Shown here: piece by piece, positions 22,791 through 32,668 of the stretch
How positions within the stretch are numbered: the stretch's first letter is position 1
Layout of the letters: every line of letters begins with the position of its first letter
NCBI GenBank assembly: GCA_024707385.1
Contig: JANPZW010000006.1
Span: forward strand, 1-64,000
Length of the DNA: 64,000 nucleotides
Direction: 5' to 3'
From: Cellvibrionaceae bacterium
Lineage (GTDB): Bacteria > Pseudomonadota > Gammaproteobacteria > Pseudomonadales > Cellvibrionaceae
Notes under the pieces: model-generated
Told to the model about the DNA's origin: nothing
Database searches by the model: none
The model's input: only the letters and a program-made list of their open reading frames with translations
Translations under genes and position numbers: made by a program

Positions 22791-24525
22791 CAGCGCACCG
22801 CCACATTTTGGCTGGGCTGAGTGGGCGGCACCTGCAACAGGCGCAAACTGCTCTCCGCTACTTTGGCAAAAATCGGCGCGGCGGCTTCACCGCCGTAATA
22901 ATGCTCCTGCGGCGGCTCGTGAATGATGACGACCATGACGATTTCCGGATTGTCGGCGGGCGTTAATCCCGCAAAAAGCGCAACGTATTTATCTTCGGCA
23001 TAACCGCCTTCGCCAACCTTGTGCGCGGTTCCGGTTTTACCCGCCACAGGGTAGGCCTTAATTTGCGCGCGCGTGGCAGTACCGCCCGGCTGGGTAACGG
23101 TTTTCAACATATCCAAAACTTGTTGCGTATAGCGCGCGTCAATAACTCGAGTGCCGTCCACGGGACCCTGCTGTTTCAAAATGGATGTCGGCCGCAAAAT
23201 GCCGCCAGTGGCAAATACGGTGTAGGCATGAGCGATCTGCAATGCGGTTACCGAAAGACCGTGGCCAAATGCCAGAGCCGCTCTTTCGGTGGGATGCCAG
23301 CGGCGCGGATTCGGCAGCTTACCCAGCGCTTCACCGGGAAACCCCGTGCCGGAAGGTTGACCCAACCCGACCCGATAAAAAACATCGCGCAAATCCTCCG
23401 GTGGTAAATCCATCGCCATTTTGCTGATGGCGACCTGACTGGATTTTTGAATGACCGTGGTCAAATCCATCACGCCGTAATTTCGGAAGTCCGAATAGGT
23501 TTTGCCACCGACGCGCCAGTGGCCGGGATTGGTGTCGATTTTTGTATCGGGTGAATAGCGTTTGCTTTCCAACGCGGCGACCACAGTAAACGGCTTCATG
23601 GTGGAACCGGGTTCTATGATGTCCGTAATGGCGCGATTGCGCAGTTGGGCAGGCTGGATCTGCGTGCGGTTGTTGGGGTTGTACGAGGGCTGGTTGGCCA
23701 TCGCCAATACTTCGCCCGTGTGTGCATCCAACATCACGATGGAACCCGATGCGGCGCCCTGCTCCGCCACCGCATTTTTCAGCTCGCGATAGGCGAGATA
23801 TTGCAGTCGTAAATCAAGGCTCAGCTGTATGTCATTGCCGGAAGCAGCTGCGCGCACTATGCCCAGATCCTTCACCACATTGCCTTTCAGATCCTTCATC
23901 ACCCGCTTGCTGCCGGGCGTACCGGAAAGCCATTTGTCCAAAGCGAGCTCGACACCTTCGCGACCGCGATCATCAATATCGGTAAAACCCACCACATGGG
24001 CGACCACTTCGCCGGCGGGATAAAAACGCTGAAAACCCTGTTCCGCCCAAACGCCATCCAATTTCAAGGCGGCCACTTTGTCGGCGTCCTGCGGCGGTAG
24101 ATTGCGCGCCACATACATAAATTGTTTATCGCTGAAACGGGCGATCTTTGCTGCCAATTCCGTCGTTTTTAAATTAAGCGCCTTAGCGAGCTCCGCCGTG
24201 CGCTTGATATCGAAGCGCTGCGGATTGATCACGATGGATTTCACCGGCGTACTGACCGCGAGAATTTCGCCATTGCGATCGGTAATCACGCCGCGATACG
24301 CCTGAATTACCTCTTCCCGTAAAGTGCGGGCTTCGCCCTGTTCCTGCAAAAACGTATAACCTTTTTCCGCGCTGGGAATAACCTGCAGATGCGCCAGATT
24401 CCACACCAGTGCAGCGGGAAGACCCAACAACACCAGCGCCGCAAAAGTCGCCCGCGCACGGCTGAACACCGGACCATCCGGATTCAGGCGCGGGATCTTT
24501 TTGGCGCTGGCATTTTTTTTGTCAT
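22790..24525 (-). CDS. ftsI: Septal peptidoglycan transpeptidase FtsI/PBP3 (frameshifted near start)
   Basis: Class B penicillin-binding protein that cross-links septal murein with FtsW. Seen: an N-terminal membrane segment, the dimerisation domain, the catalytic EPGSTMKPF serine motif and AGKTGTAHK. The second motif reads KSSQVAISK where SSN is usual. The ATG at 24525 overlaps the ftsL stop (ATGA), but its frame dies unless the run of eight A's that follows (plus T's 24513-24520) is read as nine. With nine the protein begins MTKKNASAKKIPRLNPDGPV and joins the rest, about 577 aa. Otherwise the best start is GTG 24469. Confidence 0.9.
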
Positions 24526-24800
24526 GGTTTTACTAGAACCACCTGATCAATCTCCGGAACGGTCATACCGAATTGTTTTGTGGCCATCTGTTCCACTCTG
24601 GCGTAGGCCGCCAGCGAGCTTTTCTCTAATAACAATTGCCCAGATTCCGCCTGCAGATCCGCAGCGGCATGGCGCAATTTTTCCAATTCGTGAGTAGCGA
24701 GGCGGGCGCGATGGGTGACGTAGACAACGGACAGCGCAGAGCCCATCACGAGAAACCATGCCGCAAAAATCAATATGCCATGTCCTAACTTTTGTACCAT
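24522..24800 (-). CDS. ftsL: Cell division protein FtsL
   Basis: A 92-aa bitopic protein: short cytoplasmic end, one membrane helix (about 8-28), then a leucine-zipper-like coiled coil in the periplasm. It forms the FtsQLB complex that activates FtsWI. Sequence is weakly conserved in this family; identification rests on size, topology and place between rsmH and ftsI. Confidence 0.9.
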   Translation of the reverse strand: MVQKLGHGILIFAAWFLVMGSALSVVYVTHRARLATHELEKLRHAAADLQAESGQLLLEKSSLAAYARVEQMATKQFGMTVPEIDQVVLVKP

Positions 24801-24845
24801 GCGTACCTCTTCATTAGCCGGTGATACAAGTTGCGGAAATGAGGA

Positions 24846-25776
24846 TTAAAGTTTTTCAGCCACTCTCATGATTGCACTGCGTGAGCGGATATTGAGCTGC
24901 AATTCCTCCTCGCTCGCTTTAACGGTTTTACCAATGATGCGCAGGCTATGAGCTATCTGATCCTGCGTCACAGGCAGCCACTTGGGAAAAACCTGTCCAC
25001 GCGCCTCCTGTTTAACAAACCGCTTCACAATACGGTCCTCAAGGCTGTGGAAACTGATTACCACCAACCGCCCTCCCGGCTGCAATACAGCAACCGCGGT
25101 GGCCAGCGCCTGCTCCAAATCCCGGAGCTCGTTATTCACTTCAATGCGTATCGCCTGAAACGCCCGCGTGGCAGGGTGTTTATCCCGCTGCCATTTGGGA
25201 TTCGCGGCGGTAATCACCTCTGCCAATTCCCGCGTCCGCGTAAACGGCGTCTGCTGGCGCCGCGCGACAATTGCTCGCGCCATACGCCGGGAAAAACGCT
25301 CTTCGCCATATTCAAACAGCACCCGGGCGATTTCCTCTTCCTTGGCGGAATTTACCCAGTCCGCCGCGCTCATTCCGCGGCTCGTGTCCATACGCATATC
25401 CAAAGGTCCATCCTGCATAAAACTGAAACCGCGTTCAGCCTGATCGAGTTGCGGGGAGGACACCCCCAGATCCAGCAATATCCCCGCAACTCGGCCGGCC
25501 ACCCCGCGTCGCTCCACCTCATCGGCGAGCACCGAAAATGATTCGTGGACTATCGCAAACCGTGTATCCACTCCCTCAAGCTCGCGACCCGCGGCAATTG
25601 CCTGGGGATCTTTATCAAAGGCGAGCAGACGGCCCTCCTCTCCCAGCCGCTGTAAAATCGCGCGGCTGTGTCCCCCGCGGCCAAAAGTGCCGTCGATATA
25701 AAAGCCTGCGCTGTCGTGGACCAGCGCCTCCACCGACTCCTTCAGGAGTACTGAAAAAATGCTCTGCCTGACTCAT
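24846..25776 (-). CDS. rsmH: 16S rRNA m4C1402 methyltransferase RsmH (frameshifted near start)
   Basis: S-adenosylmethionine-dependent enzyme methylating N4 of C1402 in 16S rRNA. The SAM motif [21 protein letters not shown] and the C-terminal [12 protein letters not shown] are intact. The start ATG at 25776 (MSQAEHF) is separated from the rest by one extra T in the coding strand (plus A's 25754-25759). With five T's the reading is [15 protein letters not shown], the family N terminus. Corrected length is about 310 aa. It begins 7 nt after mraZ. Confidence 0.92.
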
Positions 25777-25783
25777 GGATTCC

Positions 25784-26230
25784 TTACAAAGATAGTGAGA
25801 GCATTTCGGCGGGCAGGGCGTCGTCGTCCAGCTGCATATTCGCCACAGACTGCAGCCAATTGGTCTCGCTCCAAAGTTCTAGTTTTTTGCCAAGACCAAC
25901 CAGCATCAGGTTTTTGTCGAGTCCGGCATAATCGCGCAGCGTCGGCGGCACCAGCACCCGGCCATTGGCATCCAGTTCCAGCGCTGTGGCATAGCCAATC
26001 AGCAGGCGCTGGGCGCGCAAAGCATGTTTATTAAATGTGGGCAGGGCCTCAATCTTCGGCCGAATGACATCCCATTCGGACTCGGGGTAAACGAGCACGC
26101 ATCTGTCCTCGGTGTGAGCAGTCATGACGATGCGACCTTCACAAAGCGACACGAGGCATTCCCGCTGCTTGGCGGGTACGGCAATGCGTCCTTTGTTATC
26201 CATCGTTATGCTGTGGCTGCCTTGAAACAC
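25784..26230 (-). CDS. mraZ: Transcriptional regulator MraZ
   Basis: A 148-aa AbrB-like protein with two tandem repeats (DNKGRIAVP and DANGRVLVP). In E. coli MraZ represses its own dcw promoter by binding short repeats in the leader. I chose the GTG start at 26230 (reads as [15 protein letters not shown]), the usual MraZ N terminus. The open frame reaches 26275 but that part covers the operator region. The repeat array at 26250-26293 lies directly upstream, so autorepression is likely. Confidence 0.94.
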   Translation of the reverse strand: MFQGSHSITMDNKGRIAVPAKQRECLVSLCEGRIVMTAHTEDRCVLVYPESEWDVIRPKIEALPTFNKHALRAQRLLIGYATALELDANGRVLVPPTLRDYAGLDKNLMLVGLGKKLELWSETNWLQSVANMQLDDDALPAEMLSLSL

Positions 26231-26249
26231 ACATTTACCCACTGGGAGA

Positions 26250-26293
26250 CCAACTGAAACCACAAACTTCCACAAAAAACCACTTTATTCCAC
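26250..26293 (-). promoter_or_regulatory. MraZ operator: five boxes at 10-bp spacing
   Basis: On the minus strand GTGG occurs at an exact 10-bp period four times (CCAC on the plus strand at 26260, 26270, 26280 and 26290), with a degenerate fifth box (GTTGG) at 26250. E. coli MraZ binds TGGG-type repeats at the same 10-bp spacing. The array lies just downstream of the -10 box, so bound protein should block transcription. Confidence 0.82.
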
Positions 26294-26299
26294 TTTAGC

Positions 26300-26329
26300 A
26301 CACTAGCGACGGGTCTGGGACGCTGTCAA
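26300..26329 (-). promoter_or_regulatory. dcw cluster promoter (Pmra)
   Basis: A perfect TTGACA -35 (26324-26329 as TGTCAA on the plus strand) is followed after 18 nt by TAGTGT (26300-26305). The start point would fall near 26293, at the first MraZ box. It is the only good promoter between rnpB and mraZ and should drive the long dcw transcript. Confidence 0.7.
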
Positions 26330-26373
26330 GCAATGGCGTGAGAAAATGGCGATAACGACTTGAAATTACTGAC

Positions 26374-26397
26374 TTTTTGCTCCGCTTAGAGCAAAAA
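26374..26397. terminator. 9-bp inverted repeat between rnpB and mraZ
   Basis: TTTTTGCTC and GAGCAAAAA form perfect 9-bp arms around a 6-nt loop. Each arm ends in a T-run in one direction, so it can act as a small terminator either way. It probably separates rnpB transcription from the dcw promoter. The rest of the 329-nt gap (26231-26559) holds the dcw promoter, the MraZ boxes and the T-rich end of rnpB. Confidence 0.5.
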
Positions 26398-26559
26398 CCG
26401 GATTTTAAGAGGGGAATTTTTTATTCGCGGAAACAGCCAGCTAGCTGTGCAAGCTAACAAAGCACTTTAACTACAAGATCTTTTTCGACTTAAAGTTGGA
26501 TCAGGTGGTATGTCGCCGATATAAAGAAAGGCGGAACGCGCCAGCGGGGAAAAAAAGAA

Positions 26560-26900
<341 letters not shown>

Positions 26901-26941
26901 GGCGCACCTTAACAAAGTTTCGCCAGAGAGTTAAGGGAAGA

Positions 26942-27808
26942 TTAATCCGCCCGCCGGCGCAGCGCCCAGTCGTACAAACGGTTTTTCTTATCGCCGCTAA
27001 TTTCCGCCGCCAAACCAGCCGCCTGCTTGAGCGGCAGTTGGGCATCCAGCAGCAACTGCATCACCCGCTGCGCCTCCGCACTGGGACCGTCGACTTCCTC
27101 CGGCGCTCGATAGCCTTCCGCCAACACCACTATCTCACCTCTCTGTTGATCCAGATCCGCCTCGACCTGCGCGCGCACGGCGCTGGTGGTGCCGGACAAA
27201 AACGTCTCAAAGGTTTTACTGATCTCACGCGCCATGACGATGCGCCGCTGAGGGCCGAACACCTCGACCATGTCGGTCAGACTGGCGAGAATCCGGTGGG
27301 GAGATTCGTAGAAAATCAGCGTGCGGGGATCTGCGGCAAGCCCGCTGAACAACTCTTTACGCGCGCCGCTTTTCGCCGGTGGAAATCCTTCAAAGGTAAA
27401 CCGATCCGAAGGCAAACCACTGGCGCTCAGCGCGGCGATCGCGGCGCAGGCGCCGGGAATGGGGATCACTTGAATACCGGCTTGGCGCGCCGCCGCCACC
27501 AAGCGATAACCGGGGTCGGAAATCAATGGCGTGCCGGCGTCGGAAATGAGCGCCACTGTCTGCCCTTGCTCGAGCCGATTGAGCAGCTCTTCGCCGCGGT
27601 TTTCATTACTGAAATCGTGATACGCGATCATCGGTGTGGTGATCTGAAAATGCTGCATCAACTTGCCGCTGTGACGCGTATCCTCTGCGGCTATGACGTC
27701 CGCCGTTTGAAGAACACTGAGCGCGCGGGGTACCATATCGGCCAAATTTCCGATGGGCGTGGGCACGACATACAAAACTCCAGGCTTGGCACTCGGTCGG
27801 ACAGCCAT
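26942..27808 (-). CDS. rsmI: 16S rRNA 2'-O-methyltransferase RsmI
   Basis: A 288-aa tetrapyrrole-methylase-fold enzyme that methylates the ribose of C1402 in 16S rRNA, the same nucleotide modified by RsmH nearby. VPTPIGNLADMVPRA, AEDTRHSGKL, DAGTPLISDPG and FYESPHRI motifs are all present. It is divergent from lpoA, with only 48 nt between the starts. Confidence 0.97.
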   Translation of the reverse strand: MAVRPSAKPGVLYVVPTPIGNLADMVPRALSVLQTADVIAAEDTRHSGKLMQHFQITTPMIAYHDFSNENRGEELLNRLEQGQTVALISDAGTPLISDPGYRLVAAARQAGIQVIPIPGACAAIAALSASGLPSDRFTFEGFPPAKSGARKELFSGLAADPRTLIFYESPHRILASLTDMVEVFGPQRRIVMAREISKTFETFLSGTTSAVRAQVEADLDQQRGEIVVLAEGYRAPEEVDGPSAEAQRVMQLLLDAQLPLKQAAGLAAEISGDKKNRLYDWALRRRAD

Positions 27809-27856
27809 GAACTCTCACTCCAATATCATTTCTGCTTCAAATTCGGAGACTTCAGC

Positions 27857-29701
27857 ATGAGTTTTTTCGCCCGTCTGTTGGCACTTGGGCTCGTGTCACT
27901 CACGCTGTCTGCCTGCCAGGGCAATCAGGCAAAGGCGGAAACCCAGCCGCACCAGACGACGCGCACCCGCCCAGACATACAAAAAAACGTGGAAGCGCTG
28001 CTCGCGCAGGCGGAACGCGCCAGTCCACAGGCCCGTTTCGGGCTTCAATTGCAGGCTGCGCAGGCATTGGTACAGATGGGTGATCTGGACCGGGCGCGCA
28101 GCATCATAAACAATCTGCCCCAGCAAGCGAATCTGCCGGACGATCTGCAAGTGCGTCAGGCTGTGGTAAAAAGTCATCTCGCCGCCGCCGACGGCCAATA
28201 TCCCGCCGCCTATGACTACGTCAACAGCCCCGCTCTGTTGCGCGCGCGCAATCGTTTAGCCCCGGAGACCGCCCAAGCCCTGGCAGAACAGCGCGCCCAG
28301 CTGCTGTATGACATGGGCCAATTTGCTGCCAGCGCAGAGGAGCGTGTGCTGCTGCATGATTTGTTGGGCAGAAATGCCAAGGCGAATCACGCCAATGACG
28401 AACTCCTCTGGCAGGCGCTCATGGCGATTCCGCAAACGGAACTGGAACGCCTCGCCGGCGACAGTTCGAACCAAGATCTGAATGGCTGGTACCGCCTGGC
28501 GGCATTGAGCAAGGACACACAAAGCAATTTGCGCGAGCAGGTCCACCGCCTCGATCGCTGGATTCTCGAATGGCCGGATCACCCCGCCAGCCTGAACCTG
28601 CCGGCGGATCTCAAGATGCTGAAGCAACTGCTGGCAGAGCAGCCGCGCCAGATCGCGGTGTTGTTACCCTTCAGCGGCAAATTGAGCAGTGCCGGCAACG
28701 CCATCCGCGACGGCTTTATGGCCGCCTATTACGAACAGCAAAACCAGGGGATCGAGACGCCGGCGCTGCGGTTTTACGATACCGAACAGCAGGATACCAA
28801 CAGTCTTTACGATCAAGCGGTCAGCGACGGCGCCCAGGTGGTGATAGGTCCGCTGGCCAAAGAAAATCTCCAGGATCTGGCCCTGCGCCCCGGCCTGCCA
28901 GTTCCTACTCTCGCCCTGAACACGGTGGACAACCCGCTCGGCGTGGTGCCGAATCTCTACCAGTTCGGCCTCGCCGTGGAAGATGAAGCGCGATTGGCTG
29001 CGGACAAGGCGTGGCGGGACGGCCACCGCCGGGCGATGCTGCTCGCGCCGGATAATAATTTCGGCGATCGCAGTGTCGATGCCTTCATCCAGCAGTGGCG
29101 CAGCCTGGGCGGCGAGATCATCCGGGATTACCGCTTCACCGAGAAGAACGACTACTCCAAGGTGATCAAGCAGGCCCTGCTGTTGGACGAGAGTGAAAAA
29201 CGTGCGCAAGAGATGCGCGCCCTTGTCGGCAATATCGAATTCGAACCGCGCCGCCGCCAGGATGTGGACATGATTTTTCTGGTCGCCCAGGTGAATCAGG
29301 CGCGCCAGATCAAACCGACATTGGCCTTCCACTACGCCTCCGATATTCCGGTATACGCCACCAGCCATGTCTATTCTGGTATGCCCGACGTGAAGCTCGA
29401 TCAGGATATGAACGGCATCAAGTTCTCTACTCTGCCCTGGCATTTCGAGCGTCAGATCGCCGAAAAAGCCGCTTTGCAGAAATTTGCGGACGGCAATCTC
29501 GCGCTGCAGCCGCTGTACGCCATGGGGGTGGACAGCTTCCACCTTTATCCGCGCTTAAAACAACTGGAAGCCATTCGGCAAGCCAACTTCTACGGCCACA
29601 CCGGCACCCTGCAGCTCAATGAACAGAACCAGTTCCAGCGCCGCCAGGTGTGGGCGGAGTTCAAAGCCGGCCGGCCGCGCCTGCTGGCGGAGTCCATGTA
29701 A
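27857..29701 (+). CDS. lpoA: Outer-membrane lipoprotein LpoA, activator of PBP1a
   Basis: A 614-aa lipoprotein. The signal peptide ends in a lipobox (LTLSAC, Cys about residue 20). Then come a TPR-like N-terminal domain and a C-terminal domain resembling periplasmic type-1 solute-binding proteins (IAVLLPFSGKLSSAGNAIRDGF). LpoA reaches from the outer membrane to stimulate the class A penicillin-binding protein PBP1a. The ATG at 27857 (MSFFARLLALG) is the real start; the open frame upstream crosses rsmI and rnpB antisense. It heads lpoA-yraN-diaA-dolP as in E. coli and Pseudomonas. Confidence 0.95.
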   Translation: MSFFARLLALGLVSLTLSACQGNQAKAETQPHQTTRTRPDIQKNVEALLAQAERASPQARFGLQLQAAQALVQMGDLDRARSIINNLPQQANLPDDLQVRQAVVKSHLAAADGQYPAAYDYVNSPALLRARNRLAPETAQALAEQRAQLLYDMGQFAASAEERVLLHDLLGRNAKANHANDELLWQALMAIPQTELERLAGDSSNQDLNGWYRLAALSKDTQSNLREQVHRLDRWILEWPDHPASLNLPADLKMLKQLLAEQPRQIAVLLPFSGKLSSAGNAIRDGFMAAYYEQQNQGIETPALRFYDTEQQDTNSLYDQAVSDGAQVVIGPLAKENLQDLALRPGLPVPTLALNTVDNPLGVVPNLYQFGLAVEDEARLAADKAWRDGHRRAMLLAPDNNFGDRSVDAFIQQWRSLGGEIIRDYRFTEKNDYSKVIKQALLLDESEKRAQEMRALVGNIEFEPRRRQDVDMIFLVAQVNQARQIKPTLAFHYASDIPVYATSHVYSGMPDVKLDQDMNGIKFSTLPWHFERQIAEKAALQKFADGNLALQPLYAMGVDSFHLYPRLKQLEAIRQANFYGHTGTLQLNEQNQFQRRQVWAEFKAGRPRLLAESM

Positions 29702-29706
29702 AACCG

Positions 29707-30069
29707 ATGGCATTCCCCAATCCCCTCTCGATCGGACGCTCGGGCGAGCACAGCGCCGAGAAATTCCTCTGCGCCAAAGGCATGCAGCTGGTCGCGCGCA
29801 ACTATCGCTGTGCACAGGGGGAAATCGATCTGGTGATGCGCGACGGCGACACCCTGGTGTTTGTCGAGGTGCGCAGACGCGCCAGCACCGCTTACGGCTC
29901 TCCGCTTGAAACGGTCTCGACCGCCAAACAGCGCAAGCTGACCGCCGCCGCACAACACTTTCTGCTCAGCCAGAAGATCCCAACCCGGCAGGCCCTGCGC
30001 TTCGACGTGATTGGTATTGTCAGTGGCGGCGCGAAGGAAACTGTGGACTGGATTGCCAACGCCTTTTGA
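29707..30069 (+). CDS. yraN: YraN family (UPF0102) endonuclease-like protein
   Basis: A 120-aa protein of the UPF0102 family with a restriction-endonuclease-like fold. The conserved GxxxExxAxxxL region near the N terminus, GEIDLVMRD and VFVEVRRR (the D-ExK type active-site pattern) are present. The true function is not established; homologues sit beside diaA in many gammaproteobacteria. It starts 5 nt after lpoA. Confidence 0.93.
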   Translation: MAFPNPLSIGRSGEHSAEKFLCAKGMQLVARNYRCAQGEIDLVMRDGDTLVFVEVRRRASTAYGSPLETVSTAKQRKLTAAAQHFLLSQKIPTRQALRFDVIGIVSGGAKETVDWIANAF

Positions 30070-30082
30070 TTTGGAAACCTTT

Positions 30083-30666
30083 ATGTCGCAACGAGTTTAC
30101 AGCCTGTTTCAGCGCAGCATCGAAGCCAAAATGCAGGTTGGCGAAGAGCTTGCGCCGATCATCGAAGCCGCGGCCGACCATCTGGTGCAGGCGCTGTTGA
30201 ACGAAAAAAAATCCTGGTTTGCGGCAATGGCCCTTCGGCTGCCCTGGCGCAGATCTTTACTTCCAACCTGATCGACCGTTTTGAAAAAGAGCGGCCGGGC
30301 CTGCCGGCGATCTGGCTCGGCAGCACTATGGCCAGCTACACCGCGATAGTGGCGGATGCCCAGTATCAGGAGGTGTATGCCAAACCGCTGAGGGCGCTCG
30401 GCCAGGAGGGCGATGTGCTGCTGGTCATCAGCTCCAGCGGCAACGCCGCCAACCTGGTGCAAGCCATCGCCACCGCACACGATCGCGGTCTGACGGTCAT
30501 AGCGCTGACCGGGCGTGACGGCGGCGAAGCGGCTAAACGGCTCGCCCCGGGGGATATAGAACTCTGTGCGCGAGTCAATTCGCGCAGCCGTATCCACGAA
30601 ATTCATCTGCTGGCGCTCTACTGCCTGTGCGATCTCATTGACCATAAACTGTTTGGAATCGAGTGA
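30083..30666 (+). CDS. diaA: DnaA initiator-associating protein DiaA, SIS domain (frameshifted)
   Basis: A phosphosugar-isomerase-fold (SIS) protein. In E. coli the DiaA tetramer binds DnaA and promotes timely replication start. The N-terminal 42 residues (MSQRVYSLFQ to LLNEKK) and the rest (from CGNGPSAALAQ on, with LVISSSGNAANLVQ and ALTGRDGGE) are in different frames. The join is a run of eight A's at 30204-30211; nine A's give NEKKILVCGNGPS. Corrected length is about 194 aa. It lacks clear GmhA-specific features, and the context favours DiaA. Confidence 0.88.
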
Positions 30667-30667
30667 T

Positions 30668-31243
30668 ATGTCCGTATTGCGACTACCTATACTGTTCAGC
30701 CTCTGCCTCTTTCTCGGCGCCTGCGTCACCATGCTCGACGCCACCAGCGACGGTCCGCTGGAGCCGGATCCGGGCAGGCGCACTTTTGGCGCCTACGTCG
30801 ATGATCAACGGCTGGAAACAATCATCAAGGTCAATCTGCGCAAAGCGGATCCGGCCATCGCAGACGCCAACATCAATGTGCTGAGCTTCAACGGCGTGGT
30901 GCTGCTGACCGGCGAAGTGCCCAGTAGCGATCTGCGCCAGGCGGCCGGCGACATAGTCCGCTCCATCAACAAGGTTCGACAGGTCCACAACGAACTGTTG
31001 GTGCAAACCAATTCAACCGTCTTCTCCCGCTCCAACGACAACTGGCTCGCCACTAAACTGCGCTCCAAAGTGCTGGCGAATCGGGATATTGAATCGGAGC
31101 GGGTGAAAATCGTGGTGGAAAACCGGGTGGTGTTTTTGATGGGTCTGCTCACCCGTGACGAGGCAAACCTAGTGAGTGATATAGCCGCTCGCACGAAAGG
31201 TGTGGAAAAAGTGGTGCGGGTGATCGAATACATCGAACGTTGA
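30668..31243 (+). CDS. dolP: BON-domain outer-membrane lipoprotein DolP (YraP)
   Basis: A 191-aa lipoprotein with lipobox LFLGAC (Cys about 19) and two BON domains (about 45-115 and 125-190), each with a conserved central glycine (LLTGEV, LMGLLT). DolP supports outer-membrane integrity and regulates amidase activation at division sites. It is the last gene of the lpoA set and is followed by a clear bidirectional terminator. Confidence 0.95.
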   Translation: MSVLRLPILFSLCLFLGACVTMLDATSDGPLEPDPGRRTFGAYVDDQRLETIIKVNLRKADPAIADANINVLSFNGVVLLTGEVPSSDLRQAAGDIVRSINKVRQVHNELLVQTNSTVFSRSNDNWLATKLRSKVLANRDIESERVKIVVENRVVFLMGLLTRDEANLVSDIAARTKGVEKVVRVIEYIER

Positions 31244-31255
31244 GATAGACCAGCA

Positions 31256-31281
31256 AGTCCGGCGTTTGCCGCCGGACTTTT
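31256..31281. terminator. Bidirectional terminator between dolP and thiolase
   Basis: Arms AGTCCGGCG and CGCCGGACT (9 bp, 5-nt loop) are followed by TTT on the plus strand. The two flanking genes converge here, so the hairpin can stop both. Confidence 0.85.
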
Positions 31282-31310
31282 ATGTCTGCCCTCTAGATAG
31301 GTATGCCCTG

Positions 31311-32489
31311 CTAGAGCATTTCCACCGCGACTGCCGTGGCTTCACCGCCGCCGATACACAGGCTCGCTATTCCGCGCTTCTTACCATAGGTTTGCAGCGC
31401 CGCGATCAAGGTCACCAGAATCCGCGCCCCCGAGGCCCCCAGCGGATGTCCCAGAGCACAGGCCCCGCCATGCACATTGACTTTGTCTGCAGGTAACTCC
31501 AGATCCCGCACCGCCGCCATGGCGACCACCGCAAACGCTTCATTGATCTCGAACAGATCCACATCCTGCGCCGACCAGTTGGCCTGCTCCAATAATTTCT
31601 TCATGGCGCCGACTGGCGCAGTGGTAAACCATTCGGGCGCCTGCGCGTGCTGGGTCTGCCCTTTGATCACCGCCAGCGGCTTCAAACCGCGTTTTTGCGC
31701 CGTGCTCTGCCGCATCAGAACCAGTGCTGCGGCGCCGTCGGAAATGGAGCTGGAGTTGGCGGCCGTCACAGTGCCGTCTTTTTTGAAAGCGGGTTTGAGC
31801 GAAGGGATCTTCTCGGGTTTGGCATTGCCCGGCTGTTCATCCACCGCCACCACAACTTCTCCCTTACGGCTTTTTACCGTGACCGGCACTATCTCGCGCT
31901 TGAAATGACCTCCGCTAATCGCCGCGTTCGCCTTGCGCAAAGAGGCGATGGCGAACTCATCCTGCTGCTCGCGACTGAACTGGTATTTTTCTGCCGTCGC
32001 TTCCGCAAAGGTGCCCATCAGATTGCCGTCATAGGCGTTCTGTAGTCCGTCCAGAAACATGTGATCCAACAGTTCGCCATGGCCGAGGCGATAGCCCGCG
32101 CGCGCCTTGGTGAGCAGGTAGGGAGCGTTGGTCATACTTTCCATGCCGCCCGCCACCACGATTTCAGCATTGCCCACCGCCAGCGCGTCCGCCGCCATCA
32201 TCACCGCTTTCATACCGGAGCCGCAGACCTTATTGATGGTGGTGGTCGGGATATTCTGCGGCAGGCCTGCGGCAAGGGCGGCTTGCCGCGCCGGCGCCTG
32301 ACCCAGACCGGCCGGTAGTACACAGCCCATAATCACTTCGCTCACGTCGGCCGCCGCCACACCCGCATCGGCGAGCGCGCCGCGGATCGCCTCACCGCCC
32401 AGATGGGTGGCGGACACGTCAGTGAATACGCCACTCATACCCCCCATGGCCGTACGCGCAATGCCGACTACTACGATAGGATCGTTCAT
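31311..32489 (-). CDS. Acetyl-CoA C-acetyltransferase (thiolase)
   Basis: A 392-aa thiolase joining or cleaving acetyl-CoA units. The nucleophile motif NKVCGSGMKA, the NEAFAVVAM region and the C-terminal GGACALGHPLGASGAR and CIGGGEATA motifs give a complete Cys-His-Cys set. The length and sequence style fit the AtoB/PhaA biosynthetic class, but the substrate cannot be fixed from sequence. No phaB/phaC or fad genes are nearby. The ATG at 32489 follows AGGAGGTGTT; a longer reading to 32657 lacks homology. It is divergent from lemA. Confidence 0.93.
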   Translation of the reverse strand: MNDPIVVVGIARTAMGGMSGVFTDVSATHLGGEAIRGALADAGVAAADVSEVIMGCVLPAGLGQAPARQAALAAGLPQNIPTTTINKVCGSGMKAVMMAADALAVGNAEIVVAGGMESMTNAPYLLTKARAGYRLGHGELLDHMFLDGLQNAYDGNLMGTFAEATAEKYQFSREQQDEFAIASLRKANAAISGGHFKREIVPVTVKSRKGEVVVAVDEQPGNAKPEKIPSLKPAFKKDGTVTAANSSSISDGAAALVLMRQSTAQKRGLKPLAVIKGQTQHAQAPEWFTTAPVGAMKKLLEQANWSAQDVDLFEINEAFAVVAMAAVRDLELPADKVNVHGGACALGHPLGASGARILVTLIAALQTYGKKRGIASLCIGGGEATAVAVEML

Positions 32490-32668
32490 AACACCTCCTG
32501 CTGGTCGCAACTGGGAAATCAAATTTCTCGGGATTCTAGACTTGTTTTGTGACACGCTCGATGAATTTTGCGCCGCAACATAGGTTTTTCTGCCCTTTTT
32601 CCCTCCTTGGTTTTGCCTGCGGCTATGGTTAGACTGCGCCGAACCATAACAGCCCAAGGGATTACGTC

